Source: Hyphomonadaceae bacterium UBA5336 (GTDB lineage Bacteria; Pseudomonadota; Alphaproteobacteria; Caulobacterales; Hyphomonadaceae). From it: 64,000 nt of DNA. The translations under genes and the position numbers were made by a program. Below, piece by piece: positions 26,316 through 33,756 of the stretch; the first letter of the stretch is position 1; every line of letters begins with the position of its first letter. The stretch spans positions 30,561 to 94,560 of the forward strand of contig DHQO01000021.1 of NCBI GenBank assembly GCA_002408125.1. Reading direction: 5' to 3'. A model generated the notes under the pieces. That model searched no databases, had not been told where the DNA came from, and was given only the letters and a program-made list of their open reading frames with translations.

Positions 26316-27070
26316 TCGGCTGGTTTTTCCGTATTTTCCTGATCGCGCTTGTGGCGCTGGTGGCCGTCGTGGCGACCCTGCCGCTGGGCGTGGTCACCAG
26401 CCGGGTTGAGGCGCGTGCGGCAGGTCTCAGCTGGACGCAGGTCCAGGGCACGATCTGGAACGGCCGCATCTCCAATCTGCGCTTCGGACGCCAGGTCATC
26501 GGCGATGCCCGGCTGTCGCTGAAGCCCTCGGCCCTGTTTGGTGGCACGCTGGCCTACCATGTCGAACTGGAAGGCGCGGCGGTGCGCGGCGGGCTCGATG
26601 CCGGCGTGAACATGTCGCGGCAGGTCAGCCTGAATGAGATCAATCTCACCGCCGATGCGCGTCATCTTGTAGGCCTGAACGATGCGGTCCGCGCGGCGGG
26701 CGGCATTGCCCGCATCTCCGGCGGAGGCGTGGAGCTTGGCCGGATGCAGTGCAGATCGGCACGAGGGAGTGTGAACACCGATATGCTGGTCGCCCTCGGG
26801 ACGCGCTATGATCAGGCCCTGCCGGAACTGGGCGGGGACATCCGTTGCGTCGAGGGCATCCTGGTGCTGGCGCTGGAAGGGGCTGCAGAGAGCGGGGTGT
26901 CGGTCTGGATCGACAGCCAGATCGGGCTGGTCGCCCCCTCGAGGCTCGAAGCGCGGGTGGAGGGGGCTGAGGGCGATGTCGCCGTGGCGCTCGACGCCCT
27001 TGGATTCACCTCCCGGTCGGGCGAATACACCTATGTCCGGGAACAGGTACTGACAGGAGGTTTCCAGTGA
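26312..27070 (+). CDS. gspN: Type II secretion protein GspN
   Basis: 252 aa. An N-terminal membrane segment (residues 5-25) precedes a periplasmic domain with the GspN pattern (LSWTQVQGTIWNGRISNLRFG). GspN is an optional T2SS component of uncertain role. It overlaps gspM by ATGA, and its own stop overlaps the GTG of the next lipoprotein gene. Confidence 0.85.
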   Translation: MIGWFFRIFLIALVALVAVVATLPLGVVTSRVEARAAGLSWTQVQGTIWNGRISNLRFGRQVIGDARLSLKPSALFGGTLAYHVELEGAAVRGGLDAGVNMSRQVSLNEINLTADARHLVGLNDAVRAAGGIARISGGGVELGRMQCRSARGSVNTDMLVALGTRYDQALPELGGDIRCVEGILVLALEGAAESGVSVWIDSQIGLVAPSRLEARVEGAEGDVAVALDALGFTSRSGEYTYVREQVLTGGFQ

Positions 27071-27570
27071 AATCCTTGATTGGCGCAGCGGTGCTGGCGG
27101 GGGTTGTCCTCCTGCCGGCCTGTTCATCCTCGGGCACTTCGAATGAACGGGCCGGTGCAACGCCCGCGGCGTCCAACGGACGCGACCTGCCGGCGCAGGA
27201 CCTCAACAAGGGCGAGTGCGGCCTGTTTCTGTGGAGCGTGTCGGGCGATCCCGCCTTTATCTTCTTCTCCCAGGCCGGCACGCAGGATGCCAGGGCGATG
27301 ATCGGCGGCACCGAGCATCCGCTGGACCTTGTCGGCGCGAGCGGGGATGTGTTCGGCCAGTTCCAGGTCGACCAGCGCTGGGCTTCGCCGCAGACCGGTC
27401 ACATGATCGATCTCTCCGTCCAGCCGGGCGAGGACGTGATCGCCGGCCAGTCCATCCCCACCGGGCGCATGAAGCTCACCGATTCTGCCGGCTGGGAGAC
27501 CATCATCCCGGTCTCGGGCATGGTCGGCTGCCAGGAAGATGTTCCCGGCGGTCCGGACACCGCGCCCTGA
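27067..27570 (+). CDS. Small lipoprotein at the end of the gsp operon, unknown function
   Basis: 167 aa. The signal peptide ends in LLPAC (Cys19), followed by a Ser/Thr/Asn-rich linker and a globular domain with the blocks KGECGLFLWSVSGDPAFIFFSQ and MKLTDSAGWETIIPVSGMVGC. Its GTG start overlaps the gspN stop as GTGA and has a strong ribosome site AGGAGG six bases upstream, so it is translated with the secretion operon. A pilotin-like or secretin-accessory role is possible, but I recognise no GspS or AspS signature. Confidence 0.7.
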   Translation: MKSLIGAAVLAGVVLLPACSSSGTSNERAGATPAASNGRDLPAQDLNKGECGLFLWSVSGDPAFIFFSQAGTQDARAMIGGTEHPLDLVGASGDVFGQFQVDQRWASPQTGHMIDLSVQPGEDVIAGQSIPTGRMKLTDSAGWETIIPVSGMVGCQEDVPGGPDTAP

Positions 27571-28553
27571 TGAGCCATATCCCGACATTCGCTGACGTTC
27601 AGGCGGCGGCCGAGCGCATAAAGCCGCTGGCGATCCGGACCCCGCTGCTGGAAAACATGGAGCTCAGCAACCGCGCCGGCGCGCGCGTGCTGATCAAGCC
27701 CGAATGCCTGCAGACCACCGGCAGCTTCAAGATCCGCGGCGCAACCAACCGTCTTGCCCAGCTCACCGAAGACGAGCGCAGGACCGGCGTGGTCGCGTTT
27801 TCCTCGGGCAACCATGCCCAGGGCGTGGCCCGGGCGGCGCGCTACTTCCAGGTGCCGGCGGTGATCGTCATGCCGAGCGATGCTCCGGCGGTGAAGATTG
27901 AGGGGGTACGCCGCGACGGTGCCGAACTGGTGCTCTATGATCGCAACAATGCGAGCCGCGAGGAAATCGCCGCCAAGCTGTGCGAACAGCGCGGCGCCGT
28001 GCTCGTGCCGAGCTATGACGATCCGCACATCGTGGCGGGGCAGGGCACGGCCGGACTGGAAGTCGCCGAGGACATGGCCGCGCGTGGGCTCGGCCTCAAT
28101 CATTTCCTCTGCTGCACGGGCGGTGGCGGGCTGGTAAATGGCAGTGCGCTTGGTATTCACGGCATCTTCCCGGACGCGAAGATCTGGAGCGTGGAGCCTG
28201 AGGGTCATGAGGACTGGAAACGCTCGCTGGAGGCGCGCGAGATCCGCGCCAATGCGCCGGGCGTGCGCAGCTTCTGCGATGCGATCCTGACGCCCGAACC
28301 GGGCCGGATCCCGTTTTCTGTGGCGCTGGAACATCTCGCTGGTGGATTTGCCGTCAGCGACGAGGAAGTGCGCGCAGCAATGCGCTTTGCCGTGCAGCAT
28401 CTGAAGCTGGTCGTCGAGCCGGGCGGCGCGGTGGCGTTGGCGGCGGCGCTGCGCGGCCTGCCGGACGGGATGCACGGCACGACCGTCGCCATCACCCTGT
28501 CGGGCGGGAATGTCGATCCCGCCCTGCTGGCCGAGGTGCTTGCCGGGGCCTAG
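27570..28553 (+). CDS. PLP-dependent threonine dehydratase / serine racemase family enzyme
   Basis: Fold-type II PLP enzyme of 327 aa. The Schiff-base lysine is Lys54 in TTGSFKIRGA, the SSGNHAQG phosphate/substrate loop follows, and a glycine-rich phosphate-binding loop CTGGGGLVNG lies near residue 185. The length excludes the C-terminal regulatory domain of biosynthetic IlvA, so it is a catabolic threonine/serine dehydratase, serine racemase or hydroxyaspartate ammonia-lyase. ATG 27570 overlaps the preceding stop by one base. Its stop overlaps the convergent transglycosylase stop in CTAG. Confidence 0.85.
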   Translation: MSHIPTFADVQAAAERIKPLAIRTPLLENMELSNRAGARVLIKPECLQTTGSFKIRGATNRLAQLTEDERRTGVVAFSSGNHAQGVARAARYFQVPAVIVMPSDAPAVKIEGVRRDGAELVLYDRNNASREEIAAKLCEQRGAVLVPSYDDPHIVAGQGTAGLEVAEDMAARGLGLNHFLCCTGGGGLVNGSALGIHGIFPDAKIWSVEPEGHEDWKRSLEAREIRANAPGVRSFCDAILTPEPGRIPFSVALEHLAGGFAVSDEEVRAAMRFAVQHLKLVVEPGGAVALAAALRGLPDGMHGTTVAITLSGGNVDPALLAEVLAGA

Positions 28554-30574
28554 TTGTAGTTGCCGCGTTCCAGGTCTTCCTGCAGGCGGATCTCGGCAGC
28601 CTCGCCGGTCACGCGGTGACGGTAGACCTGGGTGTTCTCAAGCACGCGCTGGACATAGTTGCGCGTCTCAGAGAAGGGGATGAACTCGACCCAGTCGATG
28701 GGGTCGACCTCGCCGCGACGCGGGTCGCCATAATCCTGCACCCACTGGCCCGGACGGCTCGCGCCGGCATTATAAGCCGCCGCCGTCATCACATAGCTGC
28801 CATTGAACCGGCTGAGCAGGGTGTCGAGATGGGCCCCGCCAATCGTCATGTTGTAGCCGGGATCGTCAGTCAGCCAGGAGGTGCGGTAGGGCAGGCCGAG
28901 CATGCGGGCCTCGCTCTGGGCCGTGGTCGGGATGAACTGCATCAGGCCGCGCGCATTGGCGTGCGAAATGGCGCTCGGGTTCATCTCGCTTTCCTGGCGC
29001 GACAGGGCCAGCATCAGCGGACGCTCGACCCGGGGTTCGCGCAGCAGCGGATAGTCGACCACAGGATAGGCCGCATCGGGCGCCACCACGCCGCGCGCCA
29101 TGCCGGCCTTGGCGCCGCGCACGCCGATATCGGCATAGTGGTAGTTTTCCCCCAGCTCCTTCAGCAGCACATAGTCCGCTTCGGTCTCAAGCTGGTCGTC
29201 GAGATGATAGGCAAAGGTGCGGAACATGCCCGCCTCGCCGGACTCAGCAAGCAGGCGCAACGCCTTGACCAGCGGGCGTGCTTCGAAGGCGACACGATCC
29301 AGCGCATCGGGCGTCATTGTGGGCGCGAACTCGATCAGGGTATTGCCGATCCGTTCGGCGGCGAGCTGACCGTAATAGGTATAATTGTACTGCGCGGCGT
29401 CTTCATAGGCGGTTTGTGCCGCGTTGTTCTCGCCCATGGCTTCCAGCGCGCGGCCCGACCAATAGGCGGCGCGCGAGGAACTGATCGGGGTGGAGACATT
29501 CGCGCCCAATGTTTCGAAATGACCCTCTGCGGTCTCTGCATCGCCAAGCTGGCGCAGTGCGATCCAGCCGGAAATCCACTCGGCCTCGGCAAAGTCGGCG
29601 CCCTCACTCATGCCGTGGGGGGCGGCCAGGGCATAGGCGGTGGAGAAGTGGGAGTCCTTGAGCTCGTTGCGCACAGCAAGATTACGCTCGTCCCAAAGCC
29701 GGCTGCGCGCCGCGCTGGGCACGTCATTGCCGTCGATGTCCACCAGTAGCGGCACGGCCTCGTCGCGCATGCCACGGCGGCGGCGCCACTGGGCGCGATC
29801 GTAAAGCAGCCCGGGATGGTTCTGAAGCTCGTCCGGCACGGCGCGGATGGCCGCGTCGACGCCGCGCTGGCCGGCCTGCAGGCTGATCCGGGCTTCGACG
29901 AGCGCGCGCCAGTCGGCCGTCAGATAGTTCTTTATCCGGTCGGCTTCGGAACGCTGGCGGGTCCAGAGCAGGAAGTCGGCGCGCGCGCGATGATCTTCCT
30001 GGGTGAGGGTGTCGTTGAAACGGGTGAGCAGGGCGGAGAAATTCTCTCGGCTCAGCGTATTGCCGTGCCAGGCTTCGCGCGCGACTTCCGCTGCGCGTGC
30101 GGTCTCGCCGGTATTGCGCAGGGCGAGCGCGAGGGCGGCCTTGCCGTCGCCGGTATAGGGGCCGTGCTCTTCAAGCCAGGCGACCTGTTCGGCGGCCGGG
30201 ACATTGCTGGTGCGGATGAGGTCCTCAGCTCTGGCGAGGATCAGCGAGGTCTGCGGCCAGCCGTCGAGCCGGTCGAGCGCATTGGCCATCTCGGTAAAGG
30301 TCATGTCCGGCGCGCCGGCGGTGGCGCGGCGCCACAGGATCAGGTCCGAGACAATGTCAGAGCGCGCCTGAATCTGCAGGCTGCGGCAGTGATACCAGTC
30401 GCCATCGCTGGCCGCCTGCAGCGCGAGGTGCAGGATTTCCGCATCCTGGGTCGAGACCACTTCGGAGGCATAATTGCGATCCGGCTTGATGCTGGGCGGC
30501 GGCGGGACGCTGGCCCAGGCAGGCGCGGCGAGACCACTCAGTAGGAATGTCACAAGAGCTGTTCTAAGCATCAT
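28550..30574 (-). CDS. Soluble-type lytic murein transglycosylase
   Basis: 674 aa periplasmic enzyme that cleaves peptidoglycan to 1,6-anhydromuropeptides. The signal peptide ends at PAWA near residue 22. A long alpha-helical repeat (SLT70-like U/L superhelix) follows, and the catalytic SLT domain is at the C-terminus: catalytic Glu in ALSRQESEMNPSA, then ARGLMQFIPTTA and AAYNAGASRPGQW. It lies next to dapA, as in related alphaproteobacteria, though divergently transcribed. Confidence 0.92.
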   Translation of the reverse strand: MMLRTALVTFLLSGLAAPAWASVPPPPSIKPDRNYASEVVSTQDAEILHLALQAASDGDWYHCRSLQIQARSDIVSDLILWRRATAGAPDMTFTEMANALDRLDGWPQTSLILARAEDLIRTSNVPAAEQVAWLEEHGPYTGDGKAALALALRNTGETARAAEVAREAWHGNTLSRENFSALLTRFNDTLTQEDHRARADFLLWTRQRSEADRIKNYLTADWRALVEARISLQAGQRGVDAAIRAVPDELQNHPGLLYDRAQWRRRRGMRDEAVPLLVDIDGNDVPSAARSRLWDERNLAVRNELKDSHFSTAYALAAPHGMSEGADFAEAEWISGWIALRQLGDAETAEGHFETLGANVSTPISSSRAAYWSGRALEAMGENNAAQTAYEDAAQYNYTYYGQLAAERIGNTLIEFAPTMTPDALDRVAFEARPLVKALRLLAESGEAGMFRTFAYHLDDQLETEADYVLLKELGENYHYADIGVRGAKAGMARGVVAPDAAYPVVDYPLLREPRVERPLMLALSRQESEMNPSAISHANARGLMQFIPTTAQSEARMLGLPYRTSWLTDDPGYNMTIGGAHLDTLLSRFNGSYVMTAAAYNAGASRPGQWVQDYGDPRRGEVDPIDWVEFIPFSETRNYVQRVLENTQVYRHRVTGEAAEIRLQEDLERGNYN

Positions 30575-30668
30575 CGATCCAACATCACACTTGCGACGCG
30601 GACGTGCAATCTTCGGTCCGGTCGAGTAACACAGCGAAACTCAACTCAAGAATCACGGCGAGAATAGG

Positions 30669-31541
30669 ATGTTTAAAGGCTCGATCCCAGCACTCGTCAC
30701 CCCATTTCGCAGTGGCGAGGTCGATCGTGATGCATTTGTAACCCTGGTGGAGCGTCAGATTGCTGCCGGCGCAGGCGCTCTGGTGCCTATGGGTACCACC
30801 GGGGAGACCTCGACCCTGTCGACGGAAGAGCACAAGGCGGTGGTCGAGCTGTGCGTTGAGAGCGCGCGCGGACGCGTGCCGGTGATTGCCGGGGCCGGTT
30901 CGAACGCAACTGCGGAAGCAATTGACCTGGTCGCTCATGCCAAGGCGGTTGGCGCCGATGCCGCGCTCGTCGTTTGCCCCTATTACAACAAACCCGACCA
31001 GACCGGACTGGAAGCGCATTTCACGGCGATCAATGACGCGGTTCAGCTGCCTGTCTTTGTCTATAATGTGCCATCGCGGACCATCAGCGATATCGAGCCG
31101 GAAACCCTGGCGCGCCTGTCGAAACTGCCCAACATTATCGGCATCAAGGATGCGACCGGCGACATGGACCGGTTCGCGCGCCATCGCGAGCTGATCGACC
31201 GGGAAGACTTTGTCTATCTCTCCGGAGAGGACGGTACGGCGGTGGAGTTCGGCCTGGCCGGTGGGCATGGCTGTATTTCGGTGACCGCGAATGTCGTGCC
31301 CGAGCAAACCGTGGCGGTGCAGGACGCGCTGGAACGTGGCGATGCGGCCGCTGCCCGCGTGCTGGACGAGAAGCTTGCCGACCTGCACGCAGCCCTGTTT
31401 GTCAGTCCGAGTCCGGGCCCGACCAAGTATGCGCTGGCGAAAATGGGATTCTGCCTGCCGGACTTGCGCTTGCCGATCACGCCCCCAAATGAGGCGGCCT
31501 GCCAGGTGATCGATGCCGCCCTGGCCAAAGCCCTCGCCTGA
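30669..31541 (+). CDS. dapA: 4-hydroxy-tetrahydrodipicolinate synthase DapA
   Basis: First committed enzyme of lysine and diaminopimelate synthesis, condensing pyruvate with aspartate semialdehyde. 290 aa TIM barrel. The Schiff-base lysine is Lys160 (IIGIKDATGD) and the proton-relay Tyr132 is in VYNVPSRT; the GTTGE motif lies at residues 42-46. smpB follows after 18 bases and probably shares the transcript. Confidence 0.97.
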   Translation: MFKGSIPALVTPFRSGEVDRDAFVTLVERQIAAGAGALVPMGTTGETSTLSTEEHKAVVELCVESARGRVPVIAGAGSNATAEAIDLVAHAKAVGADAALVVCPYYNKPDQTGLEAHFTAINDAVQLPVFVYNVPSRTISDIEPETLARLSKLPNIIGIKDATGDMDRFARHRELIDREDFVYLSGEDGTAVEFGLAGGHGCISVTANVVPEQTVAVQDALERGDAAAARVLDEKLADLHAALFVSPSPGPTKYALAKMGFCLPDLRLPITPPNEAACQVIDAALAKALA

Positions 31542-31559
31542 CATCTGGAACCTGTTACT

Positions 31560-32039
31560 ATGGCAAAGAAACCGCAAAGCAAGGGTCGCTCCGACGGCCT
31601 GGTCGCCGAGAATCGGCGTGCGCGGCGCGACTATGCCGTGGAGGACACGCTCGAGGCGGGCATTGTGCTGGTCGGCTCTGAAGTGAAATCCCTGCGTCAG
31701 GGCAAGGCCAATATCGCCGAGAGCTATGCCGCCGTGGAGGATGGCGAGCTGTGGCTCGTGAATGCAGACATCCCGATCTATACCGCCGCGAACCGGTTCA
31801 ATCACGAACCCAAGCGCCGGCGGAAACTGCTGGTCTCGCGCCGGGAACTGGCGAAGCTCGGCCAGTCCACTGACCGCGCCGGACGCACCATCGTGCCGCT
31901 GAAGCTCTATTTCAACGAACGCGGCCTCGCCAAGCTCCTGATCGGCATCGCCACGGGCCGCAAGTCTCACGACAAGCGCGATGTGGAAGCCAAGCGCGAC
32001 TGGGAACGCCAGAAGGCGCGCGTCCTGCGCGAGAATTAG
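31560..32039 (+). CDS. smpB: SsrA-binding protein SmpB
   Basis: 159 aa OB-fold protein that delivers tmRNA to stalled ribosomes. Family blocks are present: ENRRARRDYAVEDTLEAGIVLVGSEVKSLRQG, LVNADIPIY and a basic C-terminal tail with GRKSHDKRDVEAKRDWERQKAR. Its stop shares TTAG with the convergent glycosylase stop. No ssrA gene is in the window. Confidence 0.96.
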   Translation: MAKKPQSKGRSDGLVAENRRARRDYAVEDTLEAGIVLVGSEVKSLRQGKANIAESYAAVEDGELWLVNADIPIYTAANRFNHEPKRRRKLLVSRRELAKLGQSTDRAGRTIVPLKLYFNERGLAKLLIGIATGRKSHDKRDVEAKRDWERQKARVLREN

Positions 32040-32683
32040 GGCGCGTCCGCCAGGTCCCGGGCGCGCGCCATCACGGTGTTGAACATCTCTTCGGTCAGCC
32101 GGCCGGTATTCGTGTTGTAGCGCGAGCAGTGATAGCTTGACAGAAGGGTGACGTGGCGGTGGGCCGCCTCGACCTCATACTCGCTGCCATGGCCGAAGGC
32201 GTGCCGGGAGGGTTTCAGGCCCAGCGCGCGCAGGGTGGATTCGTGGGAGATCCGCCCAAGGCACAAGATCACCTTCAGGTCTGGCATGCCGGTGATTTCC
32301 TCGGTGAGGAAGGAGCGGCAGGTATTGATCTCCGCACCCACCGGCTTGTTCTGCGGCGGCACGCAGCGCACGGCATTGGTCACACGTGCGCCGACAAGCT
32401 CAAAGCCGTCATCGGGGCGCTTGTCATAGTTGCCGCTGGCAAAGCCATGGCCCTTCAAGGCGCTGTAGAGCAGGTCGCCGGCCCAGTCGCCGGTGAAGGG
32501 CCGGCCGGTCCGGTTGGCCCCGCTCACGCCGGGTGCAAGGCCGACCACCAGCAGGTGCGCGTCAATCCCGCCAAAGGCCGGCACGGCGCCGTTGAACCAG
32601 TCGGGATGGGCCGCGGCATTGTCTGCACGATAGGCCGCAAGGCGCGGGCAAAGCGTACAGTCCTTGTCGGGCCCTTCCGGCAT
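32036..32683 (-). CDS. Uracil-DNA glycosylase, family 5 (UdgB)
   Basis: 215 aa base-excision repair enzyme. The active-site block GLAPGVSGANRTGRPFTGD is characteristic of family 5 rather than family 4. Cysteines placed for a 4Fe-4S cluster are at CTLC near the N-terminus and in the CVPPQNKPV...INTC segment. The C-terminal SSYHCSRYNTNTGRLT supplies the His-containing motif. The start overlaps the stop of the NYN gene, so the two form an operon. Confidence 0.88.
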   Translation of the reverse strand: MPEGPDKDCTLCPRLAAYRADNAAAHPDWFNGAVPAFGGIDAHLLVVGLAPGVSGANRTGRPFTGDWAGDLLYSALKGHGFASGNYDKRPDDGFELVGARVTNAVRCVPPQNKPVGAEINTCRSFLTEEITGMPDLKVILCLGRISHESTLRALGLKPSRHAFGHGSEYEVEAAHRHVTLLSSYHCSRYNTNTGRLTEEMFNTVMARARDLADAP

Positions 32684-33255
32684 CAGTCCTCGTCGACCTC
32701 ATAATCATCATCAGAATCGCTGTCACGGCGCGGACGGGCGATCAGGGTTGCCATATCGGACAGGTCGATAAAGCTGTCGGCTTCGCGGCGCAACTCATCG
32801 GCCACCATGGGCGGCTGGGATTTCACCGTGGAGATTACGGTCACGCGCACGCCACGCGCCTTGAGGTCCTCGACCAGACGGCGGAAATCGCCCTCGCCGG
32901 AGAACAGGACCACATGATCGACATGGGGAACGGCAGCCAGCATGTCGACGGCGATCTCGATCGACATGTTGCCACGCACACGCCGGCGCCCATCGCGGTC
33001 GGTATATTCCTTGGCCGGCTTCTTGATGACGTTGAAGCCGTTATAGGCCAGCCAGTCCACCAGCGGCCGGATCGGCGAATAATCGTCGTTTTCCAGCAGG
33101 GTGGTGTAGTAATTGGCGCGCAGAAGGCGGCCTTTCTTGCGGAACTCGTCCAGCACCTTGCGAAAATCTATCTCCAGATTCAGTGCGCGGGATGTGGAGT
33201 AGAGATTTGCACCGTCAATGAAGAGGGCAAGCCGTTCGTCTTTGTAAAAGGCCAT
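32683..33255 (-). CDS. NYN-domain (LabA/DUF88-type) putative ribonuclease
   Basis: 190 aa PIN-like nuclease fold. Acidic residues typical of the NYN active site are in LFIDGANLY near the N-terminus, in the EIAVDML segment and in VVLFSGEGDFRRLVEDL. The C-terminus is very acidic (SDSDDDYEVDED). A role in RNA processing is plausible but the target is unknown. It is divergent from rpoZ and overlaps the glycosylase gene by one base. Confidence 0.85.
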   Translation of the reverse strand: MAFYKDERLALFIDGANLYSTSRALNLEIDFRKVLDEFRKKGRLLRANYYTTLLENDDYSPIRPLVDWLAYNGFNVIKKPAKEYTDRDGRRRVRGNMSIEIAVDMLAAVPHVDHVVLFSGEGDFRRLVEDLKARGVRVTVISTVKSQPPMVADELRREADSFIDLSDMATLIARPRRDSDSDDDYEVDED

Positions 33256-33403
33256 GTTTTGCTTTCACCGCTGAGGATCCCCACCTCTGCCTGAAGACAT
33301 GTCTCGGCAAGGGGCGTAGCCGAGGCTGCGGCTTGCCGCAATAGCTGGTTGCATCGCAACATGCACAAGCATATGTTGGCGGGCTTGAAGGAGATTTGCA
33401 CCC

Positions 33404-33754
33404 ATGGCGCGAGTAACGGTCGAAGACTGTATCGAAGAAATTCCGAACCGGTTCGATCTGGTTCTCATGGCGGCCCACCGGGCGCGGATGATCCGTGAAG
33501 GATCGCCGCTGACCGTGGACCGTGACAATGACAAGGATCCGGTGGTGGCGCTGCGTGAAATCGCTGATGCCAGCGTCGATCTGAAAATCGTCAAGGAGTC
33601 CTTTGTGTCGAGCCTGCAGGACCTCAGCCCCGGCGAGGATACTGAGCGCGAGGAAGACCGCATGGCCCTGGAAGCAGCTCCGGCTGCCACCGAGGACGAT
33701 GTCATGCGCGCCTACCAGGCTGAGCTGGAGTCCGGGCGCGACGACCGGATGTAG
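33404..33754 (+). CDS. rpoZ: RNA polymerase omega subunit RpoZ
   Basis: 116 aa. The N-terminal signature MARVTVEDCIEEIPNRFDLV and the HRARMI block identify omega, which helps assemble beta-prime and mediates ppGpp sensing. The C-terminal half is acidic and poorly conserved. The ribosome site AAGGAGA lies upstream of ATG. It is followed two bases later by rsh, a common pairing that couples omega with the ppGpp enzyme. Confidence 0.95.
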   Translation: MARVTVEDCIEEIPNRFDLVLMAAHRARMIREGSPLTVDRDNDKDPVVALREIADASVDLKIVKESFVSSLQDLSPGEDTEREEDRMALEAAPAATEDDVMRAYQAELESGRDDRM

Positions 33755-33756
33755 CC

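Noticed and set aside
27216..27569. Upstream extension of the PLP enzyme frame
   Set aside because: It runs through the gsp-linked lipoprotein gene in another frame, is Arg/Pro-rich, and the enzyme family starts at ATG 27570.
30575..30668. Riboswitch or leader peptide before dapA
   Set aside because: The 94-base gap has no convincing stem-loop set, and lysine riboswitches are not expected in this group.
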